The notes under the pieces: generated by a model | Told to the model about the DNA's origin: nothing | Seen by the model: the letters and a program-made list of their open reading frames with translations, nothing else | The model's database searches: none | Translations under genes and position numbers: made by a program | In this document: positions 1 to 7,494 of the stretch, piece after piece | How the letters are laid out: each line of letters begins with the position of its first letter | Position numbering within the stretch: the first letter of the stretch is position 1 | NCBI GenBank assembly: GCA_037074765.1 | Contig: JBAMDO010000489.1 | Coordinates: forward strand, 1-13,042 | DNA length: 13,042 nucleotides | Source: Mansonella perstans | Lineage: Eukaryota; Nematoda; Chromadorea; Rhabditida; Onchocercidae | Direction of reading: 5' to 3'

Positions 1-318
1 GCTTTGCACTTCTGTTTTCATCATAAAACAAGTACATATTTATCTATCAGAAAGCTAGATCAAAAGATCAATTAACAAATTAATAAATTTGTTAATTTGT
101 CTTAATTTCCTTATCAAAGTTGAATTTGAAACTTCAATGAAAACAATGATCAATAAGTATCGTATACAGTTTAATTAAAGCAGTAAATAATTTCGCTTCA
201 TGCTCGAAACTTTTTAGATTTTGAAGGCTAAGGACTTTTCAAAAATGCATTTTTTCATATAAATATTATAAATGGCTTGAGAAATTAATTAATTATCATG
301 ACAACTAAGTTTTGAAAA
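1..318. other. no feature seen
   Basis: AT-rich sequence without a supported exon, repeat or RNA gene. Confidence 0.5.
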
Positions 319-639
319 ATGACTATTCAGAAAAAAATTTCTGAATTTGTTCCAGAATTTTCTCCAATCAAAGAACACATACATCAATCTATTACGGCTA
401 GTAATATTTCTGAAACTACATTCAAGCAAATCTATTCCTCACCTTCAAATATTTTTTGTAATATTAAAGTAATTCAAGTCAAAAATCTTGCTTTCTTCAA
501 ATTAGCTGGGCAAAATTTTCAAAGCACTTTAGGTTTAGAAATCATCAAATTCATAAGTATTTTTTCTTTTTTTTTACAAAGCACTGAAGAATGGAAACAT
601 TTTTATTACAAGGATTATGTTGAAGCAATATCGAATTGA
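319..639 (+). CDS. uncharacterised ORF, 106 aa, unsupported by splice context
   Basis: An uninterrupted ORF from ATG 319 to TGA 639. The residue mix is protein-like (charged and polar residues in the first 50, hydrophobic stretch near 78-88), but I recognise no domain, signal peptide or motif. An open run of this length is uncommon but not impossible by chance in AT-rich DNA. There is no clear acceptor just before the ATG. It lies downstream of, and on the opposite strand to, the tetraspan gene. It could be a single-exon gene, an exon of a gene extending outside the window, a decayed element or chance. Confidence 0.22.
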   Translation: MTIQKKISEFVPEFSPIKEHIHQSITASNISETTFKQIYSSPSNIFCNIKVIQVKNLAFFKLAGQNFQSTLGLEIIKFISIFSFFLQSTEEWKHFYYKDYVEAISN

Positions 640-735
640 TAAATTTATGAATGAAGGATCAGGCATTGTTTGCAGGTATCCATAACAATGATCATATTTG
701 AACTTTGAGCTTTTCGTTTCATTCAATTATAAAAG

Positions 736-741
736 TTTATT
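736..741 (-). terminator. poly(A) signal AATAAA of the tetraspan gene
   Basis: The plus strand reads TTTATT, so the minus strand carries canonical AATAAA about 180 bases after the TAA at 921. It is the first such hexamer after the stop in this region, which supports 921 as the true end of the gene. Confidence 0.5.
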
Positions 742-790
742 ACAAAGACTGATTTTAGTTTTATATGATTCAGTTGTGCTTCACTCGTTC

Positions 791-818
791 GAAAAAAAGT
801 TCATTCGAACTTTTTTTT
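791..818 (-). other. hairpin in the 3' UTR of the tetraspan gene
   Basis: GAAAAAAAGTTC is followed by a 4-base loop (ATTC) and its complement GAACTTTTTTT, giving an 11-12 bp perfect stem. It lies between the stop codon (921) and the poly(A) signal (741-736), so it would be in the mRNA. A role in stability or 3' processing is only a guess. Confidence 0.45.
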
Positions 819-920
819 CACATGTCAGATATAACTTAACAAATGTAACTCTTCCCTGAATGATAAAATTGTATTGTCTTCGATAACTTCTATTATTGAA
901 GAATTTTCTTGGAAGCAATT

Positions 921-1265
921 TTACTTGGAAGCTTCAGAAGGTAATGGAGTTTTTTCACTGTTTGCTAATGAAATGAATCGATAGCACCGTATATAGCAAA
1001 TTGTTACAAATGTTTCAACTGCTAGCAGCATCAGCAATAAAATCCTGAAAGTAGAAAAATTTCTAGCTACTAAGTTTTAAGTTATTGCAAAAATATTATT
1101 AATCAATTAAAAAAATCCTAGTAATAAAATTTAATTAATGTTCTCTGAACTAATACTTATGATAATTTACATATTTAATTAAAAAATCAAAAATATCGGA
1201 TGAATTTTGATTTTTGACTGAGAAAAGTCGGAATAAGTTTGAAATTATGCAAAAAATTTTGCCGG

Positions 1266-1297
<32 letters not shown>

Positions 1298-3558
1298 CAC
1301 AATTCAGGAATTACTTTTATTTTTGATTAATTCAAAAATTTACTTTCAAATTTCCAAAGGAAATGCAAAAGTAATTTATTAAGTGCGCATGAACTAATTG
1401 TAAACTACAATAGCTAAGAATTTTGTGCAACAGTAATTTATTAAATCCAAATAAACTAACTCGAAATTACAGTAGCTGAAAATTTATATATTATGAAAAA
1501 AAAAATTGCTTACCAAAAATTTCAAAAATTTTGCTTGATGAAACAATTTTATGACAATACGCCAAAGATTATCTAAGAACGATCAGTAAATTTTAAATTT
1601 GAAAAAAAAAGTACCGGTAAATCTTATTAACAGTGTGTATTGTGAAATTTCTTGAAAAAATCTAAATTTTTCTTTTGAAAAGGAAATGTTGCAAAAAATA
1701 ATAAGCTAATATTTAAGAATAACAAATATTAAATGTGCACGTATTGGGATATTTGATAGATCCTTCGTTAAGATTATCAGCAGTGATAATTATCATGATA
1801 GTTAGCATCCCAAATATACAAATGCATAGAAAAATCATTAATACAATTAACGGAAGCATCAAACTTTTCTGTTGGCGTAAAATACCAGCGATGAATAAAC
1901 CTGTGAAAATGAGCCTCAACATTGAAAATATTATCAAAGAATCTGAAAAAAAAAAATTAGAAATAATTAACTGCAATGGCTTATGTGACATGCACATAAA
2001 ATAGCATATTAAGTAATTAATCATCTAAATTGATAAATCAAATTTATTTACAATATTTAAATTTTGCAAATAATCTTGTTGATTATTAATTTAGGCTATT
2101 TTGCTGCAATGCTTGAAAACCTGCAAAAATAAAATTTCGTTGTTGTATCGCTTATACTAAGCATATATTCTCATTTGCCAAATAAATCTCCATGTGCCAT
2201 TATTTGGAATACTTTTTTAAAACGCTGTAGATTTTGTAATGCTGTGGGTTTGAAATACTGTAGAACAAGTTCATTATATATAAACAAGAGAGTTTTAATA
2301 ATACTTTAGATTGGTTTATTGGGTTGCATGAGCAAATGCTCTCCTAAAAATAATTCTAAAAATTATTTCAACAAAAGTTCTAAAAATGAACCAAAATGAC
2401 TGACCCTATCTCTATCACATTCTGCAATTCATTATGGTAATTCAGATGCATTATTTTTGACTAAACTAAAACGCCTTATGCATCAAGCCTGGAAAATCAA
2501 GTTTCAATTTCTAAAGCTTTCATTAATAACTGTCGATTTATTTTGCAAGAAATTTACATGTTAATCGAATACTGAATTTTCGATTGTAGCAAGCATTGGT
2601 AATAATGTATATCATGAATAGTAGTATTAATACACCTGTTATTAATGCAATTATTGTTGATACTGAAAATTTATACCTTCATGCATTAATTATTTTCTTG
2701 CAAAAAAAACTGAAATTAAAAATTTGCAAAAATTTTTTCATTTTTTTTTGGGATTTTATTGAACTTTGCAAATTTTTACATATGTCATCTGTCAACTGTC
2801 AACTCTTTTTTTTCACATTACTGTAATTAAGCTAAAAAAATGGATTTGTTAAATTTAAAATAATACTTACAAGTGTTAGTTGTGAAATAGTAACATTTTG
2901 AACTAATAATATTCGAAGTGGCTGATTTATTTTGTAATTGATACGTGTAAAAAGTAGATTTATTACGGTTAAAGCAATCGATTCTGGCATCACTAATGTA
3001 TTTATTATCGGTGGAACATGTTGGATTGATGGAATTACTGAGTGGTAAATATGGATGCATGAAATGTTGAATATTTTCGCTATTCAGAATTTCTGAAATA
3101 TTGCGTTTAAAACATTCACACATACAAGGGGAAATTGGTAGTTGTTACGATATATATTTTATATAATGCTATGATATATACAGGATTTATAATAACAAAC
3201 ATTTTATGAAGTAATAATAATTAGTTTAAAAAATCAATTAATAATTAGCAATCACATCTTCTTGCTTTCCTTAGTTTTATTTTCTAATTTTAATTTACTT
3301 ATAATAAATAGATCAAACTTTTAGTATAGAGAAAACGAAAAATGATAATTTTGAGAATGAAGAAAAAAGTGCATGTTGTTTACATATAAATCAGTCGCTT
3401 AATTAATAAAGATAATTGGATGAAAATCAATCTTATAACTTTCAAATTTTACCTTGGTTTATTTCAAAATCATGACTTTGCTTTTCGGTAATATTCTCAA
3501 TGGGAATGCTCATATCGATAGGATTGATTATATTGATACGATCATTTGTAATCATCAT
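921..3558 (-). CDS. four-helix (tetraspan) membrane protein, 252 aa, five coding exons
   Basis: Coding exons on the minus strand are 3558-3453, 3092-2871, 2662-2558, 1942-1741 and 1044-921 (stop TAA 923-921). The joins are in phase and give 759 bases with no internal stop. Residues 1-110 are polar, rich in Asn/Ser/Ile, with Cys61, Cys75 and Cys102 and no signal peptide. Helices are near 111-131 (starts STIIALITG), 145-166, 172-197 and 213-229, followed by a short tail ending PLPSEASK. The helix layout, with long N-terminus, three helices joined by short loops and a fourth carrying Glu222, resembles MARVEL/LAPTM-like tetraspans; I cannot name the family, and function is unknown. Four acceptors are T-rich (TTTCAG type). 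Donors are good (GTAAAA, GTAAGT, GTAAAT) except the last, GTGCAC, so the exon 4-5 join is the weakest part. The start is the first of two adjacent ATGs. The frame stays open upstream to the acceptor at 3597, so a longer N-terminus is possible. Confidence 0.72.
1266..1292. repeat. poly(T) tract of 27
   Basis: An unbroken run of T on the plus strand (A on the minus strand), inside the last intron (1740-1045) of the tetraspan gene. It may be the remnant of a retroposed poly(A) tail or slippage; no element body was recognised next to it. Confidence 0.9.
1364..1487. repeat. diverged tandem duplication, period about 62
   Basis: Two copies share GTAATTTATTAA (1371 and 1433), then a variable stretch, then CTAA near 1396/1458 and TAGCT(A/G)A followed by AATTT. 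It lies in the last intron of the tetraspan gene, just beyond the poly(T) tract. Confidence 0.65.
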
Positions 3559-3594
3559 TGAACAATTTTCTTGCTTTCGATTTTTTTCGATTAT

Positions 3595-3605
3595 TCTAGA
3601 AAATT
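3595..3605 (-). promoter_or_regulatory. splice acceptor (probable spliced-leader site) before the tetraspan gene
   Basis: On the minus strand a T-rich stretch ends in TTTTCTAG, with the cut before position 3595, 37 bases upstream of the first ATG (3558). No upstream cis exon is required, so it fits trans-splicing. A tiny candidate cis exon lies just upstream (about 3640-3660, between ATTTACAG and GTAAAA) and would join in phase, so cis-splicing to a 5' extension cannot be excluded. Confidence 0.45.
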
Positions 3606-4725
3606 TTTAAAAAATAAAAAAACATTATTTTTACTTCCTATAACTTCCATTCACTGTAAATTATAAATACTATCGATTTTTTTTCCTATAGCTTCCAATA
3701 TGCGTGTATTATGATTCTGGGTTATCTTTTTTTTTCTTATGGTAAATTTACACCGCAACTTTTTCCAATCTGAAAATTAATACTTTTAGGTAAAGTAACA
3801 CTCGGAAAAAGTTAAAGTTTTGATAGAAAAAAAATTGTGGAAAATTAAATCATAATAAGCTAAAAATATATGCTTAGTCTAGTATTTTACAACTCTCTGA
3901 AATTTCTGTGTTCAGAAAAATTCTGAAAACTTGCAAACAAAAAAAATTTATTCGAAATTTGTAAGAAATTTTCCCGAAATTATAATTTCTCTTTTTTAAA
4001 AGAAATTGAACTTAATTAATAAGAATCTTTGAAGGAAAAAAAAGAAGGTAAACTAAGCAATGAAAAGGGAACCCTTATTTGCTACTAACTTAATTTAAAA
4101 TAAATAAATGATATCAATAAAGATCAAAAATGACGTAGATCAAAAATGTCACAGATCAAAAGTGATGCAGATCAAAAATGATGCAATTCCTCGGTGCTAT
4201 TTATACATCACATTTTATCGATGATATTAAAAAAAAAAATTTTATTTGCAGGAAAATGACACTTTAGAATAAAAAGTAATCTGATGCCTGAAATTTAATT
4301 AACATTAATTTTCAAATTCACTTAAAAAAAAATAATTTAGGTTTTTTTTTTGAACTAAACTTGAATTTTTAAATGCAAACCTAATGATTTAGTGTTTGCA
4401 TGGTTAAAAGTCACAAATGAATGGGTTAAATGGATGAAAAGAATGAATGCAAAATGAAGGTGACCACTGCTCATTAACATTATTGCATAATGACAGTATG
4501 TGTGTGACAGGTTTAGTTGAAGAAGTTTTGTGAACGGTAAATATTTTGCACTTAGATTAATAAATGGAGTGCTGTTTAAGTGAATAATATGTGAAAGTGA
4601 TGGAAAGTATTAGAATAAGAACGGAAATTATTTGTAAAGCGCAATTGGCATAAATTAATGTCTATTTGTCCATTTCTTATCATTAATTTCTTCAATGTTT
4701 ATTTACTCTTTTAGCGGTTAACGTT
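3606..4725. other. upstream region of the tetraspan gene, otherwise empty
   Basis: It would contain the promoter of the tetraspan gene, but no TATA-like element can be singled out in such AT-rich sequence. Apart from the 16-bp repeat and isolated splice-like sites (for example an acceptor near 3772 and donors near 3750 and 3632 on the minus strand) nothing is supported. Confidence 0.45.
4121..4184. repeat. 16-bp tandem repeat, four units
   Basis: Units start at 4121, 4137, 4153 and 4169 with consensus AGATCAAAAATGATGC. The period is exactly 16, with one to three changes per unit. It is intergenic, upstream of the tetraspan gene. Confidence 0.9.
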
Positions 4726-4851
4726 ATGAAAAAAATAATAAGAATTCGTAATCAAATTTACATGCGTTTACATTTCTACACTTCAATTATTGCCATTATC
4801 ATTATGCCTACAAATTATTCTGTAGCTATTAGAAATATATTTCCATTTTAA
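4726..4851 (+). CDS. small ORF, 41 aa, with a splice acceptor 11 bases before the ATG
   Basis: The plus strand reads TTTACTCTTTTAG at 4702-4714, then 11 bases, then ATG at 4726, the spacing expected of a trans-spliced start. The ORF begins with a basic stretch (MKKIIRIRNQ), has a hydrophobic segment near residues 16-27 (TSIIAIIIM) and stops at TAA 4849-4851. This could be a small signal-anchored or secreted peptide, the first exon of a larger gene, or chance. No downstream exon that joins in phase was found. No family recognised. Confidence 0.2.
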   Translation: MKKIIRIRNQIYMRLHFYTSIIAIIIMPTNYSVAIRNIFPF

Positions 4852-4922
4852 TTAATTCCGTCTCCTTCATTTCCAACATTAGCACTCATTTCGTTTAGAA
4901 GTAAAAGTCACTATTGTTCCTG

Positions 4923-5004
4923 AAAATTATGAAAATCTTGCTTTCTTTCCAATTTATTCGGAAAAAATTATGAAAATCTTGCTGTCTTTCCAATTTATTC
5001 GGAA
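4923..5004. repeat. 41-bp tandem duplication, nearly identical
   Basis: The segment starting AAAATTATGAAAATCTTGC at 4923 recurs at 4964. Only one substitution is seen (CTTTC against CTGTC). The near identity indicates a recent duplication. Intergenic. Confidence 0.88.
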
Positions 5005-6950
5005 TTTGATGAATAGCAGTATACCAAAAAGAAAAAAAGTCGTACAGAAATAAAATTGTCAATGATCAAAGGAATGCAATTGGAATGTGTAAGAAAGAGA
5101 TGGAGAGCAATAAATGTAAGAGCATTTAAAATTTTTACAATATTTCTGAAAACTTATTGTCAGTTTTAAAAAAAAAAAAAAAAGAAAGAAATCCATTATT
5201 TAAAATCAGCTTATAAGGTAGAAAAAAATTAATACAGTATTTTTTAAAATTAATACAGTAATTTCATTAGAGTTATTTTTTTGTATTTCATCTTCATTTC
5301 ATACGATATATTTTAACACCTAGTTTTAATTTGTTCCATAATAATTTTTTGTGATCATTCTACCTGTCTTTCCGTAGTAAATTAAACATATAAAATTTCT
5401 GCACATTGGTGGGTTGGAAAAAAGAAAGAGAAAAAATTTGAATTGGTTCTTGTCAATTACTTTGTCATTTCATAAATTTTGGGTGTAAGCAATTTTTTAT
5501 TCTGTTTATCAATTCTTATTCTTAAAATAAACTGATGCTGAAAAATAAAATTAAACAGAGAAAATTTGACAATTGACAAGTAAAAATATTTTATGTTTAT
5601 TGCTGCCCAATTGTAAAAAAACAAGATTTTAAAAAAAAAATGCAATTAATTTTGAGAAATTGAAATGAGGAATAAATAATGTGACGTTAATTTTAAATGA
5701 TAAAGTTACAATACTGATATGAAATGATAAAATTAATATAAAAAAAGCATTTCATTACAATGCATCGTTAGCTCATTTGTGACGACAGCCATGCAGATAT
5801 TGTAAACAAATTTAAAGGTCAACCTTTTGCGTGATAGATTAGCCCAACCAATGATTGCGTTAAAAGCATTAAGCAGAAAATTACCATCGAAACTGAAGAG
5901 CATGCTATGTTGCTGTATGATCTAACTAATTTTTGAAAGCAGAAAAAAGAAATTAAAATTTAGGGAAATTTAAGTGAAACTCAATTCTATCAATCAACCA
6001 TTGGAAAATCTTAAAACATCTTCCGAGTTAATGAGTTTAATTTATGTTCTGTTAATTGAACTTCACAAAATAACATTGGCAAGTTTTCTACTCGTCTTTC
6101 AGCTTCTTTACCAATGTGACATTTTTAGAGTTCAATTCTTTTTCCACACTATGCTATTCCTGTTTTACTTTTACATTTGTAGGCAAACCAAACCTCTAGT
6201 ATAACTAGCATTCAAACAAAACAATTAGCTCCTTCTTAATTAAGCTGTTTCACATTTCTTGATACATAATTTTTTATCAATTATTTCTTAATTCTTTTGC
6301 AATGATTCATTAGCAAGGGATAATTTTCAAAACCAATCCACCTAGCTAATTCATTATCACTTCCAAAATCTTCGCTAATCTGAGAATGTCATTAACTCGG
6401 ACAGAAAAAGTAGCCACTTATCCTGCAAGGGAATAATCTATGTTTAATCTATTGCGGAAGAAATTGATATCAAATTGATTACAAAGGTATCGTTTTTATT
6501 AAACAAATTAATTTAAACAAAGTAAATTACTCTAATTTCTTAATTTTAGTTTTTTTACACAAACTTTTCTACTAATGCCTTTTTTGTTTATTGTTATCAT
6601 TTCCTGTTTTAAGTTAAATATTTCGTTAATAAATATAAAATCTCAATAATTCCCATCAAAAAATTTAACTTCATTTTATTTAAATAAAAAAGAATGGGAA
6701 TACAAATGAGTTATGTTATTTAAATTGTTTGAATTTGAATTCTTTTTTAATATTAATTTAAAAAAAGAAAATGACAATTGATTTGGTCATTCTCTCGGTC
6801 ATCAAACAGTGAAATTTTTTTGCCAAAATTATCAACACGTTAATATACTACATCTTCTGTAATTTAATTCATTTTCACTATCTGTTGCTAATTAATTGAC
6901 CAATCCTTTTTTGCCATTCTTTTTTTTTAATTTTTTCTCACTTTTTTGTT
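5005..6950. other. intergenic spacer without a supported gene
   Basis: Homopolymer-rich spacer. The plus-strand ORF at 5974-6204 is leucine/phenylalanine-rich, has no splice context and looks like chance. A slightly less AT-rich patch at 5780-5930 has two adjoining short plus-strand frames (GACGACAGCCATGCAG onward, then a frame to TAA 5924-5926) that could be a decayed exon; support is too weak for a gene call. Confidence 0.4.
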
Positions 6951-6956
6951 TTGCAG

Positions 6957-7037
6957 AAGTTAATTTAACAATTGAGAAATTAACAAATGAAATTAGGATT
7001 GGTGCAGTAATTACTTTCACTGAATTGTTTAAATTTT
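6957..7037 (+). CDS. exon-like segment, 81 bases, orphan
   Basis: Flanked by a strong plus-strand acceptor (T-rich, ending TTTTGCAG at 6956) and a donor (GTAAGC from 7038). One frame is open throughout, starting with two bases of a split codon and ending with one, and reads VNLTIEKLTNEIRIGAVITF and on. The length is a multiple of three. The surrounding frame also stays open to 7165. No partner exons were found in the spacer, so it may be a decoy or part of an unrecognised plus-strand gene. Confidence 0.17.
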
Positions 7038-7214
7038 GTAAGCTGCCTTTATCATACTGTACTAGTTTCAAAAATTTCAACTTACTTAAAATTACTTATG
7101 CAATCAATGGTAACAGAATATTTATAAAAGTTATTTGGAAAAAAAGTATTTTAACAAGCAGTTAAGTTATTTGTCTCTTATCATTTCATCTGCATCAGAC
7201 GCAAAAATCTATGC

Positions 7215-7220
7215 TTTAAT
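7215..7220 (-). terminator. possible variant poly(A) signal ATTAAA for the Shisa-like gene
   Basis: No AATAAA was found on the minus strand within about 400 bases after the TGA at 7495. The best candidate seen is the variant ATTAAA about 275 bases downstream. Weak on its own, since AT-rich sequence yields this hexamer often. Confidence 0.2.
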
Positions 7221-7494
7221 TAATTGGGCACAAGATATTATGGAAAACAACAGGAAAAGCAGGAGAAGCCTAATTAAACATTAGGTGCAAAGTGATAGAA
7301 TGAAACGATAAAATAAACTGATAAAAAGCTTATCGGTTCAATTTCATTAGCAAAAAAAAATCTAATAATTAATCTTTAAAATAATTGATGGTACAACAAT
7401 CTCCAACAATCATGTGCACCGGTCTAAACTATTCATCCATTCACAAGCAAAAAAAAAGTTATGACAATTTAAAAATTAAATAATTATCATTCAT

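Noticed and set aside
1155..1220. Possible extra minus-strand exon between TTCTCAG and GTAAAT
   Set aside because: The frame needed to join the flanking exons contains a stop; the open frame is in the wrong phase.
1513..1574. Possible extra minus-strand exon between acceptor TTCTTAG and donor GTAAGC
   Set aside because: Its only open phase does not match either neighbouring exon of the tetraspan gene.
1735..2004. Plus-strand ORF of 89 codons
   Set aside because: It is the antisense of the helix 2-3 exon of the tetraspan gene, which has splice sites and phase-matched neighbours on the minus strand.
2596..2826. Plus-strand ORF of 76 codons
   Set aside because: It overlaps the antisense of the helix-1 exon (2662-2558), lacks splice signals and ends in low-complexity Phe/Lys codons.
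5457..5645. Minus-strand ORF of 62 codons
   Set aside because: Phe/Lys/Asn-rich, made of homopolymer runs, with no splice context or recognisable motif.
5974..6204. Plus-strand ORF of 76 codons (Leu/Phe-rich second half)
   Set aside because: No acceptor near the start, no donor, and a composition expected from AT-rich DNA.
6892..7080. Minus-strand ORF of 62 codons ending in a lysine-rich stretch
   Set aside because: The lysines come from the T-rich tract before the plus-strand acceptor; no splice partner on the minus strand.
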